From contig RQCD01000162.1 in the NCBI GenBank assembly GCA_008668455.1, positions 1 through 9,324 on the forward strand: a stretch of DNA of 9,324 bases, read 5' to 3'. The stretch's first letter is position 1. Each line of letters opens with the position of its first letter. The DNA comes from Clostridia bacterium. Lineage in GTDB: Bacteria > Bacillota > Clostridia > UBA1381. The position numbers and the translations under genes are program-made. Positions 1 through 7,187 of this stretch are shown piece after piece. The notes below the pieces were generated by a model. It worked only from the letters and a program-made list of their open reading frames with translations, was not told where the DNA came from and searched no databases.

Positions 1-26
1 ATAGAATTAAACAAAGTAATAAAAAT

Positions 27-31
27 GGGAG
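27..31 (+). promoter_or_regulatory. Ribosome-binding site of the GH2 gene (decides start)
   Basis: GGGAG lies 8 nt before ATG 40 and 5 nt before ATG 37. It overlaps the ATG at 25, which itself has only A-rich sequence upstream. This favours initiation at 37 or 40. A further GAGGG at 42-46 could serve ATG 52, and conservation with the family only begins around the LNRIEEGLF segment just after it, so 52 cannot be excluded. Confidence 0.55.
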
Positions 32-39
32 AATTGATG

Positions 40-3000
40 ATGAGGGAATTTATGGATCTCAATCGGATTGAGGAGGGGCTTTTTAAAAAACATGCCGATC
101 TCATTCCGTATGGAAAAGAGGATGATGGAAGTGTATACAAAAGATCAAAATATTGTATGTCGCTGGACGGCATGTGGAGGTTTTCTTTTTGTCAGCACGT
201 GTTAAAAGTTCCGGAGGATTTCTATGAATCTGCATATGCAGATGATTCCTGGGATGAGATCAGAGTGCCCTCCTGCTGGCAGACAGAGGGATACGGAAAA
301 AAGCAGTATCTGAATAACCGCTATCCGTTTCCTGCCGATCCGCCATTTATTCCAATGGAAACGCATGTGGGATGCTATCGCAGAAGGTTTACTGTTCCAA
401 AGGATTTTCAGAAGAAAAGAATTCATCTTGTGTTTGACGGAGTGTGCAGTGCATACCGTGTATGGGTAAACGGAAAGAACGCAGGATTTTCTCAGGGAAG
501 TCACATGATGGGAGAATTTGATATTACCGATCTGCTTTGCGAGGGGGAAAACGTGGTTGCAGTTCAGGTGTATCAGTATAGCTTTGCAAGCTACCTGGAA
601 TGTCAGGACATGTGGAGGTTTAATGGAATTTTCCGAAGTGTTTACCTGGTTGCAAAAGAACCCTGTGAGTTATATCATATAGAAACCTCCGCAAAACTCT
701 GCGAGAAACAAGGAGCTGTGTTTGTAAAAGCATGCATGCTCCATCCGGAAGAAAAATACAGCGTCCGGCTGACGTTAGAGGATCAGGGAGGATGCGTTGC
801 AGAAAAAACATTTCCGGCAGAGCAGAGCATGGAGTGCCGACTTGAAATCAAAAATCCGGCGCTCTGGTCAGCGGAAACTCCGAATTTATATCAGTTGAAA
901 GCAGAGCTTATCAAAGATGAACAGATTGCGGAAATTTATTATATACAGATTGGATTCCGGACAATTGAGATTCAAAACGGTGTGTTTTTAATCAACGGAA
1001 ATCCGGTCAAGCTGAAAGGCGTCAATCATCACGACACTTCGTCCGATCATGGATATACCATGAGCCGGGAGCTGATGGAGCAGGATGTGCTTTTGATGAA
1101 ACAGCATAATGTCAATGCTGTCCGGACATCGCATTATCCTCCGGATACATATTTTTTAGATTTGTGCGACCGGTACGGACTTTATGTGATCGACGAGGCG
1201 GACGTAGAGGCACATGGGGGAATGTTTGTTGAGGAGTGGAACCGGCTGGCGGAGGATGAGGACTGGCAGGCTCTGCATATAAACCGTGCAGAACGGATGG
1301 TCAAACGGGATATCAACCATCCGTCGGTGGTGATGTGGTCACTCGGAAATGAATCCGGAGAGGGAAAAAACCATACGGCAATGGCAGACTACATTCATTC
1401 CTATGATCCGACCCGTCCCATCCATTACGAATGTGCAAAGAAACCGGAAAATCAGAAATGCCTGGATGTTGCGTCTGAAATGTACCCCACACTGGAGGTG
1501 TGTGAGGACTATGTCCGGGATGAAACAAACCAAAAACCGCTGTTTTTATGTGAATTTGCTCATTCCATGGGAAACGGTCCCGGCGGACTTCGGGAATATG
1601 TGGATCTGTTTTATCAGTATGACCGGTGTATGGGCGGTTGTATTTGGGAATGGGCAGACCATGGAGTGTTAGATGTCAATCAAAAAGGAGAGCCGTGTTA
1701 CCGATATGGCGGCGATTACGGAGATGTTCCGAATGACGGAAACTTCTGCTGTGACGGCTTGTGCTTTCCGGATCGGACACCGCATGCCGGACTATTGCAT
1801 ATGAAAAACATTTATGCACCGATTGAGGTGAAGGAGAACGCAGGAGAAATTGAGCTGATTAACCGGTATGATATGCTTGGATTGTCAGGACTGTATCTCA
1901 CATGGGAAGTGATAGAGGATGGATGTGTGGTGCAGGAGGGGAAATGCGATCTTCCGGAGGTTTGCCCGCATCAGAAAGCGAGGCTTGCAGTGCCTTATGA
2001 TTCGTCCTGCTTTACAAACGAGAGAGAATATTTCTTAAATCTGTATTTTAAAATACGGGAAAAGACGGCATGGGCAGATGCAGGCTATGAGATTTGCCGC
2101 AAGCAAGTGTTTCTTGCGGCTGCGAAAAAGAAAAAAGATATTGCCGGAAATCTTGGTAAGATCATTGACATCTGGGAGGAACAGGAACGGTTTATTCTTT
2201 CCGGAGAGGGCTTTTGCGTAGAGTTTAGCAAGCTTTCCGGAACAATTGAAAATTATATCTATTGCGGAAAAAAGCTGATTGATCTTGGACCGCGGCTTCA
2301 GGTCAGCCGTCCGGTGATGGATAATGACTGGTGCTTTGGAAATGATGACGGGTTCTTTAAGATTTGGGAAAATGCCGGTGTGTATCAGCTAAAAGCTTAC
2401 GTTCGTGAGATACAAACCGAGAGAAAATCGGCAGAATGCATTTGTATCACATGCCGCGGAGTGCTTGCTGCACCATCCTATAAACCGCTCTTTCGGGTGA
2501 CCTATCGCTGGACGTTTTATGCGGACGCACACATGCATGTGACAATTGAGGCAGAGCCGGGAGAGTATAAAAAAGGCGAGAGTGTTCCGTTTTTACCAAA
2601 AATCGGCACACAGTCGGTACTGTCCCCGGGGGCAGAAACGGCAGAATGGTATGGCAGAGGTCCGATGGAAAGCTATCCGGATAAAAATGACGCGGCATTA
2701 ATCGGACATTATAAGAAAAAGATTTCCGATCTGTTTGAAAACCATATCAAACCGCAGGAAAACGGAAACCGGGAGGAAATCAGATGGGTGTCTATTGAAC
2801 AAAAATCCGGCTTTGGACTGCGGATTTACGGAGATTGGCCGATGAATTTCAGCGCACGGTTTTATACCGATCGGGAGCTTCGGAAAAACCATGCAGATGA
2901 GCTTTTAAAAACAGATCAGTGCATTTTTAATTTTGATGATCGGGTTGCAGGAGTCGGCACAGGGAGCTGCGGACCGAAAACCCTGGAAAAATACCGCGTA

Positions 3001-3078
3001 AAACCGGATAAAACGGTTTTCCATATACATTTTGAGCCATACAAACCGGCAGAAAACGAAAAGGAGGAGTTATCATGA
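40..3078 (+). CDS. lacZ: Glycoside hydrolase family 2 beta-galactosidase (LacZ type)
   Basis: Predicted to hydrolyse terminal beta-galactosides by a retaining mechanism, probably in the cytoplasm because no signal peptide is present. Numbering is from the ATG at 40 (1012 aa, close to the 1023 aa of E. coli LacZ). Domains in order: jelly-roll sugar-binding domain ~41-206 (with QDMWRFNGIFR, Asp190), Ig-like ~208-307, TIM barrel ~309-602, second Ig-like ~603-695, and beta-galactosidase small-chain domain ~720-1000 (with WYGRGPMESYPD and KPQENGNR). The acid/base is Glu438 in WSLGNESGEG and the nucleophile is Glu505 in FLCEFAHSMGN. The Mg ligand pair is Glu390/His392 in VEAHGG. Other active-site equivalents are His365 (SHYP), Tyr482, His508 and Trp536. 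An in-frame ATG at 25 has no ribosome site, whereas ATG 37/40 follow GGGAG at 27-31. The positions matching E. coli Asn102, Asn604 and Trp999 are Thr, Asp and Cys, so lactose specificity is not assured. First gene of the cluster, overlapping the next by 4 nt. Family certain, substrate inferred. Confidence 0.95.
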   Translation: MREFMDLNRIEEGLFKKHADLIPYGKEDDGSVYKRSKYCMSLDGMWRFSFCQHVLKVPEDFYESAYADDSWDEIRVPSCWQTEGYGKKQYLNNRYPFPADPPFIPMETHVGCYRRRFTVPKDFQKKRIHLVFDGVCSAYRVWVNGKNAGFSQGSHMMGEFDITDLLCEGENVVAVQVYQYSFASYLECQDMWRFNGIFRSVYLVAKEPCELYHIETSAKLCEKQGAVFVKACMLHPEEKYSVRLTLEDQGGCVAEKTFPAEQSMECRLEIKNPALWSAETPNLYQLKAELIKDEQIAEIYYIQIGFRTIEIQNGVFLINGNPVKLKGVNHHDTSSDHGYTMSRELMEQDVLLMKQHNVNAVRTSHYPPDTYFLDLCDRYGLYVIDEADVEAHGGMFVEEWNRLAEDEDWQALHINRAERMVKRDINHPSVVMWSLGNESGEGKNHTAMADYIHSYDPTRPIHYECAKKPENQKCLDVASEMYPTLEVCEDYVRDETNQKPLFLCEFAHSMGNGPGGLREYVDLFYQYDRCMGGCIWEWADHGVLDVNQKGEPCYRYGGDYGDVPNDGNFCCDGLCFPDRTPHAGLLHMKNIYAPIEVKENAGEIELINRYDMLGLSGLYLTWEVIEDGCVVQEGKCDLPEVCPHQKARLAVPYDSSCFTNEREYFLNLYFKIREKTAWADAGYEICRKQVFLAAAKKKKDIAGNLGKIIDIWEEQERFILSGEGFCVEFSKLSGTIENYIYCGKKLIDLGPRLQVSRPVMDNDWCFGNDDGFFKIWENAGVYQLKAYVREIQTERKSAECICITCRGVLAAPSYKPLFRVTYRWTFYADAHMHVTIEAEPGEYKKGESVPFLPKIGTQSVLSPGAETAEWYGRGPMESYPDKNDAALIGHYKKKISDLFENHIKPQENGNREEIRWVSIEQKSGFGLRIYGDWPMNFSARFYTDRELRKNHADELLKTDQCIFNFDDRVAGVGTGSCGPKTLEKYRVKPDKTVFHIHFEPYKPAENEKEELS
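3061..3069 (+). promoter_or_regulatory. Ribosome-binding site of the SLH protein, inside the lacZ 3' end
   Basis: AAGGAGGAG sits 7 nt (from the end of GGAGG) before ATG 3075 and is read as the last codons of the GH2 gene (Glu/Lys-rich tail). The stop TGA (3076-3078) and start ATG (3075-3077) overlap, the usual arrangement for translational coupling. Confidence 0.85.
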
Positions 3079-4718
3079 GATTTCAAAAAGCAGTACTTGC
3101 GGCTGCCATTCTCTCGGTGATGGGAGCAACGGCATATGCAGACGGTGTCCGGACGGAGGTGCAGGGAAATACCGTAACGGTCACCGCGTATGCTGAGGGC
3201 AAGAAAAAAGCAAATATTTTCGTCAGCCGAAAGGGTCAAACTGACAACGCCAACATTTATGAGATGATCGAGCTTACCGCAAATGAAAACGGAAAGCTTG
3301 TACATTCATTCACAATTCCGGAAAGCCGGAACGGGATTTCGAGCTATGGAGAGTATGAGGTGCTGGTAAAGCCGGAGGGGGCGGAGCTTTTAACAGGCAG
3401 CTTTGCTTATGCAACCTCAGAGGATCTTATCAATTTGATGAATGCCTTAAAGGCTGCCGGAGCAGATTTTTCTGTGATGTTTTCCAAGGATTCTGAGTGG
3501 AGAACGGCGCTAAAGGCAATGGGATGCCTGATGGAGGAGTATGACAAGCTGTCCGATCCTACCGCCGCTGTAAAAAGCTTTCAGGAGTCCTTCACAGCAG
3601 AAAAAAGCCAGGAGGAAACAAAAAGAATCTTTAATACCTCAGTTTTGATGCAGCAGATTACGGACGTAAAAACCGCAGGAGAAGTATTGGAGCAGGATAG
3701 TCCGGCATTTGACGGAAAGCGTTATTTTGAGGAGGACGAAGAAACAAAGAAATGGATTGCGGCAAGAATGCCGGAATACAGACCGTATACCTCAGTAAAC
3801 GACTTTGAAACCAAGTATCAGAAAATCTGTGCACTGCACCGGGTGAACCAGGCAAAATTTGATAAGTTGGCAGAGACTTTAAACACCTATCAAACAGTCT
3901 TAGAGCTTTCGGACAGTACAGATTACAAAACCTATACTGCGCTTTCCGAAACAAAGAAAAATGCGGCAAATGAAAAACTGGCAGCAGCGCTGCATACTGC
4001 ACCGGCAACGACGGCTGCGACATTAAAGCAAAGTCTGAAATCGGCAATAGAGACGGGCAAAACCACCGGCGGTGGCGGTGGCGGCGGAACAGGGAGCGGA
4101 TCGGGCGGCAGCGGCGGATCAGGCATTATTTCGCCGGGACCGACTGTTATCACACCGGTGACTAATCCGGATCAGACCGATGCTGATTTTATCGATCTTG
4201 ACAGTGTGGAATGGGCAAAGGAAGCAATTCTTGCGCTCAAGGAACAGAGGATTGTCAGCGGAAAGGGAAACGGAGAATTTGCTCCGCACGATCAGGTGAC
4301 AAGAGAAGAATTTACTGCAATGATCGTAAAGGCAGCCGGACTTTATCAGCCGGGAGAAACGGTAGAATTTGACGATATTACAAAGGACGATTGGTGCTAT
4401 CCGTTCGTAGCGTCCGGCTTTAACCATAAGCTGATCTACGGTATTTCCGAAACGAGCTTTGGAAAGGGAACGCCGATTACACGTCAGGATATGACGGTTA
4501 TTGCATACCGTGCTGCAAAGGACAGCGGAAGAATCCACTACGGACGGGAAATGCAGAATTTCCGGGACGCAGAAGAAATTTCCGGCTATGCAAAAGAGGC
4601 GGTAGAGGCGCTTTATAAAGCAGGCATGGTCAATGGCAGCGATGGATGTTTCTATCCGCAGAATACGGCAACACGAGCAGAGGCGGCAGTGATTTTATAT
4701 CAGCTGTTTGTAAAATAA
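3075..4718 (+). CDS. Exported SLH-domain cell-surface protein with Gly/Ser linker
   Basis: Predicted secreted protein (547 aa) held non-covalently to the cell wall by three SLH domains. SLH trimers of this type are known to bind secondary cell-wall polysaccharide. A signal peptide covers ~1-22 (Lys near the N-terminus, Ala-rich core, cleavage after AYA). Residues ~24-112 look like a beta-rich Ig-like domain. Residues ~115-328 are mostly helical, possibly two diverged copies of one helical module. A linker (332-350) of seven Gly followed by Gly/Ser leads to SLH1 ~372-422, SLH2 ~431-482 and SLH3 ~494-547, with motif positions TREE (409-412), TRQD (469-472) and TRAE (533-536). There is no catalytic domain, so the role is probably structural or as an anchor/scaffold. 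The start overlaps the upstream GH2 stop and has an ideal ribosome site; the next gene follows after 18 nt. The SLH identification is firm; the function of the N-terminal half is unknown. Confidence 0.93.
   Translation: MRFQKAVLAAAILSVMGATAYADGVRTEVQGNTVTVTAYAEGKKKANIFVSRKGQTDNANIYEMIELTANENGKLVHSFTIPESRNGISSYGEYEVLVKPEGAELLTGSFAYATSEDLINLMNALKAAGADFSVMFSKDSEWRTALKAMGCLMEEYDKLSDPTAAVKSFQESFTAEKSQEETKRIFNTSVLMQQITDVKTAGEVLEQDSPAFDGKRYFEEDEETKKWIAARMPEYRPYTSVNDFETKYQKICALHRVNQAKFDKLAETLNTYQTVLELSDSTDYKTYTALSETKKNAANEKLAAALHTAPATTAATLKQSLKSAIETGKTTGGGGGGGTGSGSGGSGGSGIISPGPTVITPVTNPDQTDADFIDLDSVEWAKEAILALKEQRIVSGKGNGEFAPHDQVTREEFTAMIVKAAGLYQPGETVEFDDITKDDWCYPFVASGFNHKLIYGISETSFGKGTPITRQDMTVIAYRAAKDSGRIHYGREMQNFRDAEEISGYAKEAVEALYKAGMVNGSDGCFYPQNTATRAEAAVILYQLFVK
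4068..4124 (+). repeat. Poly-glycine / Gly-Ser linker coding stretch
   Basis: GGC/GGT/GGA codons encode seven consecutive glycines (332-338) followed by a Gly/Ser/Thr run to residue 350 of the SLH protein. It is locally GC-rich compared with its surroundings. It separates the helical region from the SLH anchor and is probably a flexible hinge. Such simple codon runs can vary in length between strains by slippage. Confidence 0.85.
4188..4715 (+). other. Three SLH domains (cell-wall anchor module)
   Basis: Each unit has the SLH pattern: an aromatic/Asp opening (FIDLDSVEWAKEAI, FDDITKDDWCYPFV, FRDAEEISGYAKEAV), a Gly-rich turn (SGKGNGEFAP, YGISETSFGKG, NGSDGCFYPQ) and a TRxE/D helix start. The motifs read TREE, TRQD and TRAE, so the key Thr-Arg pair is intact in all three. 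This predicts a functional three-prong anchor. Confidence 0.93.
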
Positions 4719-4727
4719 AAAGGAGGG
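4719..4727 (+). promoter_or_regulatory. Ribosome-binding site for a GTG-started gene
   Basis: AAAGGAGGG follows the SLH gene stop directly; the GGAGG core ends 10 nt before the GTG at 4737. An ATG at 4729 lies out of frame, only one base after the ribosome site, and reads Met-Arg-Ser then TGA at 4738-4740, overlapping the GTG. The GTG is chosen because it alone gives a complete signal peptide starting MKRK. Confidence 0.75.
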
Positions 4728-4736
4728 AATGCGATC

Positions 4737-7172
4737 GTGAAAAGAAAACTTTTATCTCTGATATGCAGTCTTGCAATCTTTATGAGTATTCCGGTTTTTC
4801 ATACCGGTGCGGAAACCGAAAACAACGGAATCTCTCAAAAGATCGGCTTGATCTATGCACTTGGAATTACCGACAACCAAAACGAACAGGACATTACCTT
4901 AAAAAACATTCTGAAAATGATGTCGCGGATCTATCAAAAGGGTGATATGGATCCGATTGAATTTGGTGTGATGATGAGCATGATTGACGGCAGTGAAAAG
5001 ACGAGTGCAAAGGTATCGCCGGACGATGCGCTCCGATATGCAGTCATCACGCTTGGCTACCGGCTGACCGCAGAGCGAAACGGCAAAACAGCAGCGGCAT
5101 ACCGGACGACTGCGCAAAATATTGGTCTGACCGCAGGAGTCTCGCTTACCGGGAAAACCATTAGCTATCAGGACACAATAAAACTGATTGATAACATGCT
5201 TGCAGCGTCTCCGATGGTGCGTGATTTTGACGGCGGAGAAAAGACGGAATATAAGGTTTTAACCGGAGAAACCATGCTTTCTCACCGGTATGATGTAAAA
5301 AAGATCACCGGCATTGTAACAGCCACACCGATCACCTCTTTATACGGAGCGGAGGGCTGTGCAAACGGTATCATTGCAATTGACGCAGAGGAATACTCTG
5401 TTTTGGGAGATCGTGATTATTCCGATCTGCTCGGAAAAAGAGTGAAAGTGTATCTGAATGACGATGGCATCGTTTATATGTATGCTGAGAAAAACACCGA
5501 GCTGACGATTGACGCAAAGGATCTGGTTGATGTAGAGGATACAAAAATCCGCTACGATTCCGGATCAAAGGAAAAAACGGCAACGCTTGAGTATCCCCCC
5601 AAGGTGATTTTGAACGGAAGATTTTACAGCGACTATACAGATGCAGATCTCAAGCCGGAAATCGGTTCGGTTCGATTGGTAGACAATAACGAAAACGGAC
5701 GCTATGAGGTTGTGTTTGTAGAGACCTATCAGGAAATGATTGTTTCCTCCAGAACCAATTCCAATAAGATCATTTTTGGAAAGAAACTGTATACCGGTGC
5801 GCTGGAGCAGTTAGAGCTTGAGGGAGCAGAGGAAAAGGACTATCAGATCATCAAAAACAAAAAGGAAGCGTCCTTTGGCGAGCTTGCTCCCGGCGATGTG
5901 CTTTTGGTTGCAGAGAGCAAGGATCATAAGCGTGTGATCATTGATGCAAGCAGTGAAAAGATTGAGGGAAAAATCAGCTCCTGGGATCGGGAGGAAATGG
6001 AAGCAACGGTTTTGGGTACTGTCTATGGAATCACAAACGGACTTTTAAAAACGCTTGCAGAAAAAGGAAAAACCTATGACACCAGTAAGACCTATCAGTT
6101 TTCCCTAAACAGCCTGGGCGAAATCGCATATATGGAGGAAAAGCAGGAGCTTAACTACTACTTATATTATAAAGCCTATTGCAGTGACGACAATCCGGAT
6201 ACCGCAATCATTTCCTATATGGATATGAATAATGAATGGAAAGAGGCAAAAACGGCAAAGAATGTTTCCTGGGAGGACGGAAAGTGCAGCGGTGAGGTTT
6301 TAGCCGCTCATTTAGAGGGACAGGAGCCGCAGCTTGCCAAAATGGAATTTAACAGCAAGGGTGAGGTTAAGAGCATTGAGCTTGCAACGCAGACAAATCT
6401 TTATCAGGAAAATAAATTTACCAAAACGTCTGAAATTTCCGGCTGGTATTATGCGGCGCAGCGCACGATTGATTATTCCTACTATGCAAACAACGGCGCT
6501 AAAATTCTGGAATTGCCGGTTGGCGAGCAGAGAAGTGACAAGTCTCTTTACCAGTTCAAGCCAGTGGAATCCAGATTCCAGAACGACAAATGGACAACCT
6601 GCCGTGCCTATGATATTGACGAATACAATTTTGCGGACATCTTTACGGTAACCCTGACGGATGAAAGCAAAAAATCCGGAGTTTCCTCTAATTATTTCCT
6701 GATAACCAAGGTGCTTGAGGGAAGCTATGAGGATGAAAATGTGACCGAGATTGTCGGTATGGTAGGAAGATTTTCAAATTTCTCCTACTATATCAAGGAT
6801 CAGGAGCAGGCGGCAAAGGTAAAGCGCGGTATGCTGGTGCAGTATCATGTGGACGATCACGGAATTGTGGATTACATTTCTCCGATCTTTAATTTAGAGG
6901 ATGACTTTACGGAGCAGTGGAATCTGCCAAACGGTTCTTCCAGTCTGATCACCGGTACGATTGCGCTGATTGATACCGAAAAGGGCATTATGAAGCTGAA
7001 AATCGGCGGCAGTGAAAAAACGCTGATTCTGACCGGAACAAACACGGTTATGTTTTATGACAAGAAAACGGCAAAGGTCAGAACTGCAAGCCTTGCAGAG
7101 TTACACGAGGGTAACCAGGTTGTGATCAACGGATCGTGGCATAAGATTGCAGCGATGTATTGTGTAGAATAA
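4737..7172 (+). CDS. Large exported surface protein with degenerate SLH-like N-terminus and repeated beta modules
   Basis: Function unknown; predicted exported (811 aa, GTG start). The signal peptide is ~1-25 (MKRK, hydrophobic core, cleavage near HTGA). Residues ~34-66 (IGLIYALGITD...ITLKNILKMM) and ~94-155 (ALRYAVITLGYRL...NIGLTAGV...ISYQDTIKLI) resemble the SLH-like halves found at the start of clostridial S-layer-type proteins. The TRxE motif is replaced by TLKN and SYQD, so cell-wall binding by these segments is doubtful. After residue 165 the protein looks all-beta. It includes YTDADLKPEIGSVRLVDNN (~300-318), which I associate with an uncharacterised clostridial surface family. Four short segments beginning I-x-G-x-V/I (near 190, 409, 672, 738) look like repeats of a small beta module. 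No catalytic motif was recognised. Gaps are 18 nt upstream and 15 nt downstream, consistent with co-transcription. A structural or accessory role in the surface layer is inference. Confidence 0.88.
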   Translation: MKRKLLSLICSLAIFMSIPVFHTGAETENNGISQKIGLIYALGITDNQNEQDITLKNILKMMSRIYQKGDMDPIEFGVMMSMIDGSEKTSAKVSPDDALRYAVITLGYRLTAERNGKTAAAYRTTAQNIGLTAGVSLTGKTISYQDTIKLIDNMLAASPMVRDFDGGEKTEYKVLTGETMLSHRYDVKKITGIVTATPITSLYGAEGCANGIIAIDAEEYSVLGDRDYSDLLGKRVKVYLNDDGIVYMYAEKNTELTIDAKDLVDVEDTKIRYDSGSKEKTATLEYPPKVILNGRFYSDYTDADLKPEIGSVRLVDNNENGRYEVVFVETYQEMIVSSRTNSNKIIFGKKLYTGALEQLELEGAEEKDYQIIKNKKEASFGELAPGDVLLVAESKDHKRVIIDASSEKIEGKISSWDREEMEATVLGTVYGITNGLLKTLAEKGKTYDTSKTYQFSLNSLGEIAYMEEKQELNYYLYYKAYCSDDNPDTAIISYMDMNNEWKEAKTAKNVSWEDGKCSGEVLAAHLEGQEPQLAKMEFNSKGEVKSIELATQTNLYQENKFTKTSEISGWYYAAQRTIDYSYYANNGAKILELPVGEQRSDKSLYQFKPVESRFQNDKWTTCRAYDIDEYNFADIFTVTLTDESKKSGVSSNYFLITKVLEGSYEDENVTEIVGMVGRFSNFSYYIKDQEQAAKVKRGMLVQYHVDDHGIVDYISPIFNLEDDFTEQWNLPNGSSSLITGTIALIDTEKGIMKLKIGGSEKTLILTGTNTVMFYDKKTAKVRTASLAELHEGNQVVINGSWHKIAAMYCVE

Positions 7173-7173
7173 C

Positions 7174-7182
7174 GGGAGGTGA
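7174..7182 (+). promoter_or_regulatory. Ribosome-binding site of the last, partial gene
   Basis: GGGAGGTGA lies with its GGAGG core 8 nt before ATG 7188. A GTG at 7185 and an ATG at 7194 are in the same frame but are spaced less well (5 and 14 nt). Confidence 0.75.
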
Positions 7183-7187
7183 CAGTG

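Noticed and set aside
25..39. Extra N-terminal residues of the GH2 gene from ATG 25
   Set aside because: No Shine-Dalgarno precedes 25, whereas GGGAG precedes 37/40; the extra residues have no family support.
1349..1672. 107-aa plus-strand frame inside the GH2 gene
   Set aside because: Out-of-frame overlap with the conserved catalytic TIM barrel; an artefact of codon composition.
2916..3305. 129-aa minus-strand open frame across the lacZ/SLH junction
   Set aside because: It overlaps two confident genes and would be antisense to their coupled start; no family features.
3658..4047. 129-aa minus-strand open frame
   Set aside because: Antisense to the helical part of the SLH protein, low-complexity hydrophobic/Pro-rich translation, no ribosome site of note.
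3932..4153. Proline-rich minus-strand peptide
   Set aside because: The run of Pro is simply the reverse complement of the poly-Gly codons of the linker.
4119..4538. 139-aa minus-strand open frame
   Set aside because: It lies entirely opposite the SLH coding region, shows no recognisable domain and is explained as a shadow of a well-supported gene.
4737..4811. Lipoprotein signal (Cys10) in the 811-aa protein
   Set aside because: The residues before Cys10 are Leu-Ser-Leu-Ile; a lipobox needs a small residue at -1, and the Cys is in the middle of the hydrophobic core.
7173..7187. Terminator or promoter between genes 3 and 4
   Set aside because: Only 15 nt, fully used by a ribosome site, with no hairpin or T-run; the same holds for the 18-nt gap at 4719-4736.
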